This document shows positions 1 to 14,294 of a DNA stretch of 64,000 nucleotides, one piece after another. A program made the position numbers and the translations under genes. The first letter of the stretch is position 1, and each line of letters opens with the position of its first letter. The stretch is from Arenimonas soli (GTDB taxonomy: Bacteria; Pseudomonadota; Gammaproteobacteria; Xanthomonadales; Xanthomonadaceae), in contig NZ_BMKC01000001.1 in the NCBI RefSeq assembly GCF_014643775.1, forward strand, positions 1,240,001 through 1,304,000, in the 5' to 3' direction. The notes beneath the pieces were generated by a model. The model saw only the letters and a list, made by a program, of their open reading frames with translations, ran no database searches and was not told the origin of the DNA.

Positions 1-778
1 TTGAGGCGCACGTCGGCGACCTGTTCCAGACGCAGGCCGTTGGCGCCGACCACCAGCTCGCGCAGCTCCTGGATGTCGCGCAGTTCGCCCACCGGCTGCA
101 CGCGAAGACGGCGGGCGCCGTCCTCGATGGTGCCGGCCGAGACCGAGAAGTTCACGCCCTGCAGGGTCATGGCCAGTTCGTTGAGGCTCAGGCCATGGGC
201 GGACAGGCGGTTGGGGTCGATCGCCACCTCCACTTCGCTGGGCGTGGCGCCGGAAATCTCGACGCGGGCGACACCCGGCATGCGCTCGAGCCGGCGCTTG
301 AGTTTGAGGTCGATCAGGTCGTATTCGCTGGTCAGGTCGCGTTCGCTGGCCAGGCGCACCCGCAGCACGGGTTCGTCGCTGGTCGAGAACTTCATCACCC
401 GGTAGCGCTGGAAGTCGTCCGGCAGTTCGTCGCGGATGGCGTCTATGCGCTCGCGCGCCTCCGAGGCCAGTACTTCGACGTCGCGGTCCCAGTCGGAAAA
501 CTCGATCCAGACGCTGCCGCCGTCGGCCCGGCTCATCGAGTTGAGGTTCTTGATGCCCTGCAGGGTGGACAGGGCCTCCTCGACCGGGCGCACCAGGCTC
601 TGTTCGACCTCGTCCGGGGTCGAACCCGGGTACGGCAGCTCGACCGCGATGAAGGGCGCATTGAGGTCGGGGAACTGTTCCAGCGGCAGGCGGAAGGCGG
701 CGATCAGGCCGATGACCACCATGGACACGAAGAACATGATCGCCGACACCGGCCGGCGCAGGCTGAGTTCGGCGATGG

Positions 779-782
<4 letters not shown>
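1..782 (-). CDS. RND efflux permease, second of a pair (partial, N-terminal part)
   Basis: The reading frame starts at an ATG whose bases overlap the TGA of the upstream permease (ATGA) and runs off the window edge without a stop, leaving about 260 residues. The product begins MTIAELSLRRPVSAIMFF, the cytoplasmic end and first membrane helix of an RND transporter, followed by periplasmic porter sequence (VELPYPGSTPDEVEQSLVRP, then a DxxR-type porter segment ending at LEQVADVRL). RND pumps use proton import to expel drugs, metals or lipids through an adaptor and an outer-membrane channel. Two different permeases in one operon suggest a heterotrimeric pump of the MdtBC/MuxBC kind. Substrate cannot be read from the sequence. 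Confidence 0.93.
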
Positions 783-4213
<3,431 letters not shown>

Positions 4214-4214
4214 G

Positions 4215-5381
4215 TCAGCGGCCGGCCTTGGACGCGTCGGCGACCCGGGCCGCTTCGATGCTGGCGGCGGTCGGCGGATTCAACACTTCCACCGCGGCGC
4301 CGTCGCGCAGTGCGACCTTGCCGGCGGTGACCACCTGGTCACCTTCGGCCAGGCCCTTGCGGACCTCGGCCAGTTCGCCGCTGAGGTGCCCGATTTCGAC
4401 CGGCACGCGCACGGCCTTGCTGTCGCGAACGGCGAACACCGCCGTTTCGCCGGCGTCCTGCAGCAGCGCCGAGCGCGGCACGGTCAGCGCGTCGCTGCGC
4501 TGGTCGTACACGACTTCGATGCGGCCGAACATGCCCGGGCGCAGGCCTTCGCCGCCGGGGAAGGCGGTGACCACGCGGAAGGTGCCGCTGCCGGCATCCA
4601 CCACCGGGCTGACACGATCGATGACGCCCTCGAACACCGCGCCGGGCATGGCGTCGGCGGTCATGCGCACGACCAGGCCTTCCTGCATCGTCGCCAGGTC
4701 ACGCTCGGGCACGTTGAGCACCGCTTCCAGACGCGAGGTGTCGACGATGCGGAACAGGCTGGAATTGAGCTGGATAAGGTTGCCCGGCTTGACCGCACGG
4801 GCGGCGATGACGCCGTCGATCGGCGCCACGATGTTGGTGTAGGACAGTTCCAGCTGCGCCAGCTGGTAAAGGGCCCGCGCGGCCTCGAGGTCGTAGCGGA
4901 TCTGGTCGCTGGCCTCGGCGCTGACGAGCTTGGATTCCAGCAGTTCCTGCGAGCGGCGGTAGTTGTTCTCGAGCTTGCGCACGGTGGCGCGGGCGCGCTC
5001 CATTTCCAGGCGCGGACGCTCCGGGTCGATGCGGGCCAGCACCTGGCCGGCCTTCACCTGGTCGCCTTCCTCGGCCAGCAGCTGCAGCAACACGCCGGAC
5101 GTCTTGGCGACGACCTGGGCTTCGCCCGGCGCCTCGAGGTTGGCGGTGCCGGTGAAGCTGGCCGCGATCGGGCGCTTGGCGACGGCCGCGACTTCCACCG
5201 GCACGGCTTCGACCTTCTTTTCGTCGGTCTTGCCCTTTTCGGCCTGGGCGGTGGTCTTGGCTTCGCTGGCCTCGCCTTCGGCCGGCGGTTCACCGCCGCC
5301 GCAGCCCGCAAGCACCAGGGAAATGGCCAGGGCCAGCGCGGCGAGGGAACGGGACGGCGGCACGGTACGGGAAGTCTTCAT
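4215..5381 (-). CDS. RND efflux periplasmic adaptor lipoprotein
   Basis: 388-residue membrane fusion protein. The N-terminus is a lipoprotein signal with lipobox LAGC (Cys27), followed by a Gly/Pro/Glu/Lys-rich linker. The core shows the biotinyl-lipoyl half motifs (ASFTGTANLEAPGEAQVVAK and the later IVAPIDGVIAARAVKPGN), a helical hairpin between them, and the beta-barrel and membrane-proximal domains (MFGRIEVVYDQRSDALTVPR). It links the two permeases encoded downstream to an outer-membrane channel; no TolC-like gene is visible in the window. First gene of the operon. Confidence 0.95.
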   Translation of the reverse strand: MKTSRTVPPSRSLAALALAISLVLAGCGGGEPPAEGEASEAKTTAQAEKGKTDEKKVEAVPVEVAAVAKRPIAASFTGTANLEAPGEAQVVAKTSGVLLQLLAEEGDQVKAGQVLARIDPERPRLEMERARATVRKLENNYRRSQELLESKLVSAEASDQIRYDLEAARALYQLAQLELSYTNIVAPIDGVIAARAVKPGNLIQLNSSLFRIVDTSRLEAVLNVPERDLATMQEGLVVRMTADAMPGAVFEGVIDRVSPVVDAGSGTFRVVTAFPGGEGLRPGMFGRIEVVYDQRSDALTVPRSALLQDAGETAVFAVRDSKAVRVPVEIGHLSGELAEVRKGLAEGDQVVTAGKVALRDGAAVEVLNPPTAASIEAARVADASKAGR

Positions 5382-5588
5382 GGGGGCGGCTTCTGGCTGG
5401 GGTGTTGTAGTTGAATAGAACAGTACAGGACAGGCCCGGAGACCCGCACATGCCGGAAGTCAGGATGCCGACCGGTGAAGAAGGGTTGCCACGTCCGGGG
5501 CCTGCCCCCTCGTCTCGGGAAGGATGCTCCGGCTATACTTTCGGTTTACGCCGCACCATCCGACCCTATCGAGCCGGAACAAACCCTG

Positions 5589-5915
5589 ATGAAGCGAATC
5601 CTGTTGCCCGCCGCCAGCCTGGCGCTCGCCCTTGCCGCCCTGCCCGCCGCCGCCAGTGGCGACGCCGAGAACGGCAAGGCCCTGTTCTACACCTGCACCG
5701 GCTGCCACGGCATCGAAGACTATAAAAACGCCTACCCGACCTACCGGGTGCCGAAAGTCGGCGGCCAGAACGAGGCCTACCTCGTGGCCGCGCTTGCCGC
5801 GTACAAGAAGGGTGAGCGCAAGCACCCGACCATGCAGGCCCAGGCCGAGTCCTTCTCCGACCAGGAGATCGCCGACATCGCCGCCTACCTGTCCAGTGTG
5901 AAGAAGCAGAAGTGA
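5589..5915 (+). CDS. Small class I cytochrome c
   Basis: 108 residues from the ATG that precedes a clear Sec signal (MKRILLPAASLALALAALPA); a longer frame exists upstream but would bury the signal. One haem site, CTGCH (Cys36-Cys39-His40), and a candidate axial Met in HPTMQ. The mature protein is about 85 residues, a periplasmic electron carrier of the cytochrome c4/c5 or c553 class. The next gene encodes a second monohaem cytochrome 11 bases later, so together they may replace a dihaem c4. A TATACT -10-like box lies 50 bases upstream (5534-5539) but has no good -35. Confidence 0.9.
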   Translation: MKRILLPAASLALALAALPAAASGDAENGKALFYTCTGCHGIEDYKNAYPTYRVPKVGGQNEAYLVAALAAYKKGERKHPTMQAQAESFSDQEIADIAAYLSSVKKQK

Positions 5916-5926
5916 GGGCCACGCAT

Positions 5927-6280
5927 ATGAAGTCCATCCGCACCCTCACCGCCTTGTCGCTGCTGGCCCTGGCCAGCCCGGTGCTCGCCGCCGGCCCGGC
6001 AGGCAACGTTGCCGCCGGCCAGGAAAAGTCCAAGACCTGCGCGTCCTGCCACGGCCCGACCGGCAACGAATCGCTGGATCCGACCTACCCCAAGCTCGCC
6101 GGCCAGTACCCGGAATACCTGGCCAAGTCCCTGCGTGACTACCGTTCCGGCGAACGCCAGAACGCGATCATGGCCGGCATGGCCGCCGCCCTGACCGACG
6201 AAGACATCGACGACCTGTCGGCGTTCTACGCGGCCCAGGAAGGCGACCTGCAGGACCTGAGCGACGTCGACCAGCGCTGA
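5927..6280 (+). CDS. Small class I cytochrome c
   Basis: 117 residues. Signal peptide MKSIRTLTALSLLALASPVLA, then haem site CASCH (Cys38-Cys41-His42) followed by GPTGN, and an axial Met in NAIMAGMA. The pattern CASCHGPTGN is typical of cytochrome c553/c4-type periplasmic electron carriers. The start was set at the ATG because the upstream GTG at 5912 would overlap the previous gene and spoil the signal. The gene ends just before a strong terminator, so the two cytochromes form a short operon. Confidence 0.9.
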   Translation: MKSIRTLTALSLLALASPVLAAGPAGNVAAGQEKSKTCASCHGPTGNESLDPTYPKLAGQYPEYLAKSLRDYRSGERQNAIMAGMAAALTDEDIDDLSAFYAAQEGDLQDLSDVDQR

Positions 6281-6307
6281 GGACCAGGCAACTGCCGCAA
6301 CCCAGGA

Positions 6308-6330
6308 GGCCCCGCATCGCGGGGCCTTTT
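6308..6330 (+). terminator. Intrinsic terminator after the cytochrome pair
   Basis: An 8-bp perfect stem (GGCCCCGC / GCGGGGCC) with loop ATC followed by TTTT. It lies 28 bases after the cytochrome stop and 12 bases before the end of the converging Pro-Glu repeat gene, so it could act for both. Confidence 0.85.
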
Positions 6331-6341
6331 GTCTTGGTCGG

Positions 6342-7871
<1,530 letters not shown>

Positions 7872-7958
7872 GGTCCACGCGCAGGTAATAGGCCCGGAGA
7901 GACTAACGGCCTACCCTGAAAAAAAACGGTTAAGCCGGCGAACGACCCGGCGAGGCGT

Positions 7959-8546
7959 TCAGCCCCGGGCTATGTAAGGCGCGGCGCCGGTGCTGTGGTC
8001 GGTGGCATCGCGCACCGCGGTGACCTCGGGGAAACGGGCCATCATCTGCGTCTCGATGCCCTGCTTGAGCGTCACGTCGGCCATGCCGCAGCCATGGCAG
8101 CCCCCGCCGAAGCGCAGGTAGACCACGCCATCGGCGTCGATCGAATCCAGCGCCACCCGGCCCTTGTGCGAAGCCAGCTGCGGATTGATCTCGGACTCGA
8201 TCAGCCAGCGCACGCGCTCGACCAGGCTGGCGTCGGCGGCCGGGGTTTCGCCCTTGATGCGCGGTGCGCGGATATTGAGCTGGCCGCCGGTCGCCGTGCT
8301 GGCGTAGTCGATCTCGGCCGAATCGAGGTAGGGCACGCTGGCGCCATCCACGAACAGCGTGAAACCCTCACACTCGATCGCCCACTCGTCGCCGAGCAGG
8401 TCGCCGTTGTCGCAGAACTCCAGGCGGGCGTCGGCGCGCGGGGTGCCCGGCTCGACCGCGGACAGGCGGATGCCGACGGCATCGCCGCCCTGGGTATCGA
8501 GCAGGCGGCGGAAATAGGTCTGGGCGCTTTCGGACAGGTTGATCAT
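7959..8546 (-). CDS. nfuA: Fe-S cluster carrier/biogenesis protein NfuA
   Basis: 195 residues. An N-terminal degenerate A-type (HesB-like) domain ([16 protein letters not shown]) is followed by a C-terminal Nfu domain with the cluster-binding CxxC in [11 protein letters not shown] (Cys150, Cys153). NfuA receives [4Fe-4S] clusters and passes them to apoproteins, and protects them under oxidative stress or iron shortage. The start is the ATG giving the NfuA-like MINLS; an in-frame ATG 9 bases upstream is possible. Divergent from the pterin dehydratase gene 57 bases away. Confidence 0.95.
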   Translation of the reverse strand: MINLSESAQTYFRRLLDTQGGDAVGIRLSAVEPGTPRADARLEFCDNGDLLGDEWAIECEGFTLFVDGASVPYLDSAEIDYASTATGGQLNIRAPRIKGETPAADASLVERVRWLIESEINPQLASHKGRVALDSIDADGVVYLRFGGGCHGCGMADVTLKQGIETQMMARFPEVTAVRDATDHSTGAAPYIARG

Positions 8547-8603
8547 GCCGTGCATTCTAGCCCCGGGGCCTATACTTGGCTGCCCCCGCACCGGAACGCT
8601 GTC

Positions 8604-8948
8604 ATGACCACGATCAACGAACTCGCCGATCGCCGCTGCCAGCCGCTCAAAGGCCCCCAGCACCAGCTCGACGCCCCGTCCGTGTCCGCACGCCTGTCCG
8701 CCCTGCCCGGCTGGACGCTGGCCGACGAGGGCAAGGCCATCACCAGGACCTTCCGCTTCAAGGACTACTACCGGACCATGGCCTTCGTGAACGCCCTGGC
8801 CTATGTCGCCCACGCCGAAGACCACCACCCGGACCTGGGCGTGCACTACGACCGCGCCGTGGTGCGCTATTCCACCCACGACGTCGGCGGGTTGAGCGAA
8901 AACGACTTCACCTGTGCCGCGAAGGCCGAACTGCTGGCCGGCGAATAA
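8604..8948 (+). CDS. phhB: 4a-hydroxytetrahydrobiopterin dehydratase (PCD/DCoH family)
   Basis: 114 residues, the normal size. It contains the family's active-site signature region with [33 protein letters not shown], including the catalytic histidine pair. The enzyme dehydrates 4a-hydroxy-tetrahydropterin made by aromatic amino acid hydroxylases so that the cofactor can be recycled. The ATG lies 28 bases after a TATACT -10-like box (8571-8576). No hydroxylase gene is in the window. Confidence 0.93.
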   Translation: MTTINELADRRCQPLKGPQHQLDAPSVSARLSALPGWTLADEGKAITRTFRFKDYYRTMAFVNALAYVAHAEDHHPDLGVHYDRAVVRYSTHDVGGLSENDFTCAAKAELLAGE

Positions 8949-8963
8949 GCAGCCGGCCCCTGC

Positions 8964-9926
8964 TCAGGCCAGGCGGTCGAGCACCGCCACCAGGTCGTCC
9001 GACAGCGGCGCGTTCAGCAGGTAGGGCTTGCTGCCCTTCTCCAGCGCGAACTCGATGGAGGCGGCGTGCAGGAACAGCCGGCGCAGCCCGGCCTGTTCAG
9101 CCAGGCGCTTGTTGGCCTCGCGGTCGCCGTACTTCTCGTCGCCCGCCACCGGGTGCCCCAGGTGGGCGGCGTGCACCCGGATCTGGTGGGTGCGGCCCGT
9201 TTCGATGCGCACTTCACAGAAGCTGTGGCCGCCGCGGCGTTCGAGCACCTTCACGTGGCTGACCGAGGGTTTGCCGGAGGCATCGACCCGCACCATGCGT
9301 TCGCCGCCCTGCAGCACCGACTTCTGCAGCGGCGCGTCCACGGTCAGGGTGCCGTTGGGCACTCGGCCGACCAGAAGCGCCAGGTAGCGCTTGGACGGGC
9401 CTTCGTCGTCCTCGCCGGCGCGCATCAGGGCCTGCAGCTCCAGCAGCGCCGAACGCTTCTTGGCCAGCACCAGCACGCCCGAGGTGTCGCGGTCGAGACG
9501 GTGCACCAGCTCCAGGGGTTCGCCCGGGCGCATGGCCCGCAGCGCCTCGATGACGCCGAAGCTGATGCCGCTGCCGCCGTGGGTGGCGATGCCGCTGGGC
9601 TTGTTGATCGCCAGCAGGGCCTTGTCCTCGAAGACGATGCTGGCCGCCAGGCGTTCGAGCATGCCCTTGGGCGGCGCCCGGACCTCGCCCGGTTCGGCCA
9701 GGCGCACGGGCGGGATGCGCACCTCGTCGCCCCCGCTCAGGCGGCTGTCGGCCTTGGCCCGCTTGCCGTTGATGCGCACCTGGCCGCTGCGCACGAGCTT
9801 GTAGACCAGGCTCCGGGGGGCGCCCTTGAGCTGCAGCAGCAGGAAATTGTCCAGCCGCTGGCCGTCCCGGTCCTCCGGGACCCGGACCAGTCTCACGCCG
9901 GTCGAGACGTCTTGGTTTGCCGCCAT
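8964..9926 (-). CDS. rluC: 23S rRNA pseudouridine synthase RluC
   Basis: 320 residues. N-terminal S4 RNA-binding domain (DNFLLLQLKGAPRSLVYKLV) and RluA-type catalytic domain with the motif HRLDRDTSG holding the catalytic Asp, plus GRTHQIRVHAAHLGHPV near the C-terminus. RluC isomerises U955, U2504 and U2580 in 23S rRNA (E. coli numbering). It is divergent from rne, the arrangement known from many gammaproteobacteria. The start MAANQDV was taken; the upstream in-frame extension would reach into the rne promoter. Confidence 0.94.
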   Translation of the reverse strand: MAANQDVSTGVRLVRVPEDRDGQRLDNFLLLQLKGAPRSLVYKLVRSGQVRINGKRAKADSRLSGGDEVRIPPVRLAEPGEVRAPPKGMLERLAASIVFEDKALLAINKPSGIATHGGSGISFGVIEALRAMRPGEPLELVHRLDRDTSGVLVLAKKRSALLELQALMRAGEDDEGPSKRYLALLVGRVPNGTLTVDAPLQKSVLQGGERMVRVDASGKPSVSHVKVLERRGGHSFCEVRIETGRTHQIRVHAAHLGHPVAGDEKYGDREANKRLAEQAGLRRLFLHAASIEFALEKGSKPYLLNAPLSDDLVAVLDRLA

Positions 9927-9946
9927 GGGGGTTGCACCTATACAAT
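9917..9946 (+). promoter_or_regulatory. Candidate sigma-70 promoter of rne
   Basis: TTGCCG (9917-9922) and TATACAAT (9939-9946) give 16 bases to TATACA or 18 to TACAAT. It is 345 bases before the rne start, matching the long leader known for E. coli rne. The same TATA-like block could also serve rluC on the other strand as an almost leaderless promoter. Confidence 0.5.
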
Positions 9947-10291
9947 CACTGGGCGAGATAACGTCCTGATTTCGCAGGGGCTCCCCGGCCAAAAGCCGAC
10001 CCCTGAGAATCCCGAGGAACCGCTACCACACCCCACGGGGGTGACCATGTTAGCCGGTGCCGAAGGCGGACGGATATTGCCGCCGGCTTGCGAGCCTGCG
10101 AACACCGGACGCCGCGAGGCGGGGTCCGGGCCCTAAGACCGAACAAACAAAACAAGCGCTCCCGTGGGTACGCCCAAGGTCTGTAGCGCTGGAAGTTCCT
10201 GCCAGGCCCGGGTGCGCAACGCGCCCCGGACCAGAAACATCGGGCGCGGACCCCGGCGTTCCTCGCGGTACGAGCGCGTGAGGAATCCACC
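9947..10291 (+). promoter_or_regulatory. Long structured 5' leader of rne
   Basis: A 345-base gene-free stretch between the presumed promoter and the RNase E start. It contains hairpins, for instance CACCCC-ACG-GGGGTG at 10029-10043, and GC-rich complementary blocks at 10060-10135. In E. coli a 361-base rne leader is the site through which RNase E cleaves its own mRNA and so controls its amount. The size and place fit the same feedback here; the sequence itself was not compared. Confidence 0.55.
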
Positions 10292-13200
10292 ATGAAGCGT
10301 ATGCTGATCAATGCCACGCAGGCTGAAGAACTGCGCGTGGCGATCGTCGATGGCCAGAACCTGTACGACATCGACATCGAGCAGCCCTCGAAGGAACAAA
10401 AGAAGTCCAACATCTACAAGGGCCGAATCGTCCGGCTCGAACCCTCGCTTGAAGCCGCCTTCGTCGAATACGGCGGCGAGCGCCACGGCTTCCTGCCGCT
10501 CAAGGAAATCTCCCGCGACTACTTCGTCCCCGGCGTCGACCCGAACAAGGCCGGCCTGAAGGAATTCCTGCGCGAAGGCCAGGAAGTCGTGGTGCAGGTG
10601 GAAAAGGAAGAGCGCGGCAACAAGGGCGCCGCCCTGACCACGTTCATCTCCCTGGCCGGCCGCTACATGGTGCTGATGCCCAACTCGCCCACCGCCGGCG
10701 GCGTCTCGCGCCGGGTCGAGGGTGACGACCGCGCCGCCCTGAAGGAAGCGATGGACGCGCTGACCATTCCCGAGGAAATGGGCGTGATCATCCGCACCGC
10801 CGGCGTCGGCCGCGCCGCCGACGAACTGCAGTGGGACCTCGATTACCTGCTTCAGGTCTGGAAGTCGATCACCGACGCCGCGCTCTCCAAGCCGGCCCCG
10901 TTCCTGATCTACCAGGAATCGCGCCTGATCATCCGCGCCCTGCGCGACTACCTGCGCGCCGACGTCGGCGAGATCCTGGTCGACACCCAGGAAATGTACG
11001 ACGAGGCCCGCGACTTCATGCAGTCGGTGATGCCGCAGAACCTGCGCAAGCTCAAGTTCTACGAAGACCCCACCCCGCTGTTCAACCGCTACCAGATCGA
11101 ATCGCAGATCGAAGGCGCGTACGAGCGCCAGGTGCGCCTGCCCTCGGGCGGCAGCATCGTGGTCGACCAGACCGAGGCGCTGACCGCGATCGACGTCAAC
11201 TCGGCGCGCGCCACCAAAGGCGGCGACATCGAGGAAACCGCGTTCAACACCAACCTCGAGGCCGCCGACGAAGTGGCCCGCCAGATGCGCCTGCGCGACC
11301 TGGGCGGCCTGGTGGTCATCGACTTCATCGACATGGCCTCGGGCAAGCACCAGCGCCAGGTCGAAGAACGCCTGCAAGTGGCCCTCAAGCAGGACCGCGC
11401 CCGCGTCCAGATCGGCCGCATTTCCCGCTTCGGCCTGCTTGAAATGAGCCGCCAGCGCCTGCGCCCGAGCCTGGGCGAGTCCAGCCAGGTGGTCTGCCCG
11501 CGCTGCGAAGGCCATGGCCGCATGCGCAGCGTCGAATCGCTGTCGCTGTCGATCCTGCGCCTGGCCGAAGAACACGCGATGAAGGAAAACACCGGCCAGG
11601 TGCTGGTGCAGGCCCCGCCGGAAATCGCCAACTACCTGCTCAACGAAAAGCGCCGTGCCCTGGTCGAGATCGAGACCCGGCACGACGCACCGGTGGTGGT
11701 GGTCGCCGACGACCAGCTCGAGACCCCGCACTTCAACATCAGCCGCCTGCGCGACAACGAGCTGGGCGAGGACAGTGCCCGTCCCAGCTACCACCGCACC
11801 ACGCCGCGCAAGCTGGCCGTGCACGCGCTGACCAAGTCCCACATCAACGTGCCCGACATGCCGGCCGTGACCGCCGTGCGCCCGCCGAACCCGGCACCGG
11901 TTCGCGAAGAAGCACCGGAGCCGGTGGCGGCGGCGCTGCCCGCGGCCATCCAGGCCCCGGTGGCCAAGCGCGGTTTCTTCGCGCGCCTGGCGGCGCTGTT
12001 TGCCGGCGACGACGCGCCGGCGGCCGAAGAAGGCAAGAAGCCCCGTCGCAACGACCGCGGCGATCGCAATGAACGCCCCGACCGCGGCGAGCGCAGTGAA
12101 CGCGGCGAACGCGGCGGTCGTCGCGAGCGCGGCGGTCGTCGCGACCGCATCGAGCGCGACCGCGGCGGCAAGGCCGCGCAGCAGCCGGCCAAGGCCCGGA
12201 CGCCCAAGGCCGAGCGCAGCGAAGACCAGAAGCGCCAGGACGAGGCCAAGCGCGCCGAGGCCCAGCAGCGCCGCGAAGAAAACCAGAAGAAGGAAGCCGA
12301 GCGCCGCGAGCAGCAGCGCCTGGAGAACCTCAAGCGCGAAGAAGAGCGTCGTGCGGCCCGCGAAGCGCGGCAGGCCGCGCTGGCTGCCGGGGGCGTGGCC
12401 TCCGAGCTGGACGAGGGCCAGGATGCCGAGGCCGACAAGGCCGACGCGACGTTGGACCAGGACGAAGGCCGGGAAGGCAACGGCGACGAAGCCGCGAACG
12501 CCACCGAGGGCAGCAGCCGCCGCCGCCGTGGCCGACGAGGTGGCCGTCGCCGCCGTCGTGCGGACACCGGCACCGAAGCCAATGGCAACGAAGAATCGGG
12601 CAACGACGACGAAGAGTCCGGCGAGACCGGCAGCCCGGCCCAGGGCGGCAGGTCCGCCGACACCTCGGCCCCTGCCGTAACCGCCGCGGAGTCCGATTTC
12701 GACGACATCACCCCGCCAACCCCGGCCGTCGTGCCGGCGGTAGCCGCCACGGCGGCCGCCGTGGTGTCGGTGGACGTGCCGGCGCCCGACAAGGCGGTTC
12801 CGCCGCCGGCCAGCGAGGCGCCCCGGCCAGAAGCCAAGCCTGCCGAGGCCGTGGCCAAGCCGGTCGTGGAAGCACAACCGGCCCCGCAGCCGGCGGTGCA
12901 GGCCGTGGCCATCGAGACCATGCCCGAGCCGGTCGTCGCCCCGCCCGTCGCCGCTGAAGCCAAAGCCGTCGTGCCCGAAGCTGCGCCGGCGCCGGCTGCC
13001 GAAACCCCGCGTTCGGCACCACCGCCGGTGCAGCAGAGCCTGATCCCCGACCCCGAGCCGGTGAATCCGTACCTGCGCACCCAGCCGGCGCAGTTCGATT
13101 CGCCGCCCAAGCACCCGGCGCCGCCGGTCGTGCAGGAAAGCAAGCCGGTCGAAGAACCTGCACCGGTCGCCAGGACCGAAGCCGAGCCTGAAACTAAGCC

Positions 13201-13306
13201 CGAAGCCGAAGACGAGCCGGCACTGGCCCAGGCCCCGTCGGCCCCGGACTGGTCGCTGGCTGATCCGGACGAGCCGAAGCAGGCGCCGACCGACAAGGCC
13301 GGCTGA
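10292..13306 (+). CDS. rne: Ribonuclease E
   Basis: 1004 residues. The N-terminal half is the catalytic domain: [22 protein letters not shown]1 domain ([20 protein letters not shown]), 5' sensor and DNase I-like part with AIDVNS and VVIDFIDM carrying the two Mg-binding Asp, and the Zn-link [10 protein letters not shown] (about 402-405). The C-terminal half is disordered: an amphipathic segment ([11 protein letters not shown], likely membrane anchor), two Arg-rich RNA-binding blocks (about 590-640 and 740-760) and a Pro/Ala/Glu-rich tail that would scaffold the degradosome. It processes rRNA and tRNA and starts mRNA decay. Confidence 0.97.
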   Translation: MKRMLINATQAEELRVAIVDGQNLYDIDIEQPSKEQKKSNIYKGRIVRLEPSLEAAFVEYGGERHGFLPLKEISRDYFVPGVDPNKAGLKEFLREGQEVVVQVEKEERGNKGAALTTFISLAGRYMVLMPNSPTAGGVSRRVEGDDRAALKEAMDALTIPEEMGVIIRTAGVGRAADELQWDLDYLLQVWKSITDAALSKPAPFLIYQESRLIIRALRDYLRADVGEILVDTQEMYDEARDFMQSVMPQNLRKLKFYEDPTPLFNRYQIESQIEGAYERQVRLPSGGSIVVDQTEALTAIDVNSARATKGGDIEETAFNTNLEAADEVARQMRLRDLGGLVVIDFIDMASGKHQRQVEERLQVALKQDRARVQIGRISRFGLLEMSRQRLRPSLGESSQVVCPRCEGHGRMRSVESLSLSILRLAEEHAMKENTGQVLVQAPPEIANYLLNEKRRALVEIETRHDAPVVVVADDQLETPHFNISRLRDNELGEDSARPSYHRTTPRKLAVHALTKSHINVPDMPAVTAVRPPNPAPVREEAPEPVAAALPAAIQAPVAKRGFFARLAALFAGDDAPAAEEGKKPRRNDRGDRNERPDRGERSERGERGGRRERGGRRDRIERDRGGKAAQQPAKARTPKAERSEDQKRQDEAKRAEAQQRREENQKKEAERREQQRLENLKREEERRAAREARQAALAAGGVASELDEGQDAEADKADATLDQDEGREGNGDEAANATEGSSRRRRGRRGGRRRRRADTGTEANGNEESGNDDEESGETGSPAQGGRSADTSAPAVTAAESDFDDITPPTPAVVPAVAATAAAVVSVDVPAPDKAVPPPASEAPRPEAKPAEAVAKPVVEAQPAPQPAVQAVAIETMPEPVVAPPVAAEAKAVVPEAAPAPAAETPRSAPPPVQQSLIPDPEPVNPYLRTQPAQFDSPPKHPAPPVVQESKPVEEPAPVARTEAEPETKPEAEDEPALAQAPSAPDWSLADPDEPKQAPTDKAG

Positions 13307-13328
13307 GCCCTGGCTCAACCCGCACGCA

Positions 13329-13362
13329 AACAACAAGGGCGCCCCAGGGCGCCCTTGTTGTT
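13329..13362. terminator. Bidirectional terminator between rne and the response regulator
   Basis: A 15-bp perfect inverted repeat (AACAACAAGGGCGCC with its complement) around the loop CCAG. It lies 22 bases after the rne stop and 14 bases beyond the end of the converging regulator gene. The outer T-rich part of each arm serves as the U-run for either direction. Confidence 0.85.
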
Positions 13363-13375
13363 GGTGGGTCCGGCC

Positions 13376-14026
13376 TCAGGCCGTGAGCGCCGACGCCGGG
13401 TCGGAAATACCGTGCTGGCCGGCCAGCCGGGCCAGTGAAATCGCGTCGCGGATGCCCAGCTTTTCAAACAGGCGGTATTTGTGCGTCGCCACGGTCTTGC
13501 CGCTGAGGCTGAGGCGGCGACCGATTTCCTCCATGCGCAGGCCCTGGCAAAGCAAGCGCGCCACCTGCAGTTCGCGCGGCGACAGCAGGTCGAAGGGGGA
13601 CGACTGCCCGCCGAACCCGTCGAGCGCCATGCGCTGGGCGACATCGCTGGCCAGGTAACGCCGCCCACGGAAGACGTCGCTGACGGCGCGAACCAGTTCC
13701 TGCGGATCGCAGCCCTTGCCCAGGTAGCCCGATGCACCGGCTTCGATCAGCCGGCGCGGCATGGGCCCGTCTTCCTGGATCGAGACGATGATCACGCGCG
13801 TGCCGATGTCAGCGCGCACGATGCGTTCGGTGACGTCCAGGCCGCTGATGCCCGGCAGGTGCAGGTCGCACAGCACCACGTCGGGCTGCAGCCGGCGGAT
13901 CTGCGGCAGGGCCTCTTCGCCCGTGGTGGCTTCGCCGATGATTTCGACGGCGCCACCCTGCTCGAGGATGAGCCGGTAGCCCGTGCGCACCAGCGCGTGG
14001 TCGTCAACGATGAAGACTCGGATCAT
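13376..14026 (-). CDS. NarL/FixJ-family response regulator, GacA/UvrY-like
   Basis: 216 residues. Receiver domain with acidic pair (VDDH), phosphoacceptor Asp54 (CDLHLPG) and Lys in YLGKG; C-terminal LuxR-type helix-turn-helix (LSPRELQVARLLCQG... KTVATHKYRLFEKLGI). The blocks RTGYRLIL, GEEAL, PMPRRLIEAGASGYLGKG and SPFDLLSPRE match GacA/UvrY/SirA best, regulators that switch on small RNAs binding CsrA/RsmA. In GacA genomes the gene often sits beside uvrC; here it is beside rne and has no sensor kinase next to it. Family certain, orthology to GacA probable. Confidence 0.85.
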   Translation of the reverse strand: MIRVFIVDDHALVRTGYRLILEQGGAVEIIGEATTGEEALPQIRRLQPDVVLCDLHLPGISGLDVTERIVRADIGTRVIIVSIQEDGPMPRRLIEAGASGYLGKGCDPQELVRAVSDVFRGRRYLASDVAQRMALDGFGGQSSPFDLLSPRELQVARLLCQGLRMEEIGRRLSLSGKTVATHKYRLFEKLGIRDAISLARLAGQHGISDPASALTA

Positions 14027-14294
14027 TTGTTCGTCCCTCCCCCCGGGGTTCGATGTCCACGCTAGGCGAGGCGGCGTGGGCGCGGCTACGGCAACTTGCC
14101 GCCTGTTCGCTAGGTTATTTCCTACGCGGCGACAAAGGCGCGAACCTCGTTATCGCTGCCGGACAAGTTGCACCCGCGATCGCCCCGGCCCCGGCCCGGC
14201 CGCTGAAAATGCCTACCCCCGCCAGCGCCCGCGACCGACAGACCCGGCGCCCCGGCGCGTGAACACTGGCCTTCCTTCCAAGCACCAGCCCGGC

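Noticed and set aside
5534-5539. Promoter of the cytochrome pair at TATACT
   Set aside because: No acceptable -35 element at 16-18 bases; a single hexamer is not enough to annotate.
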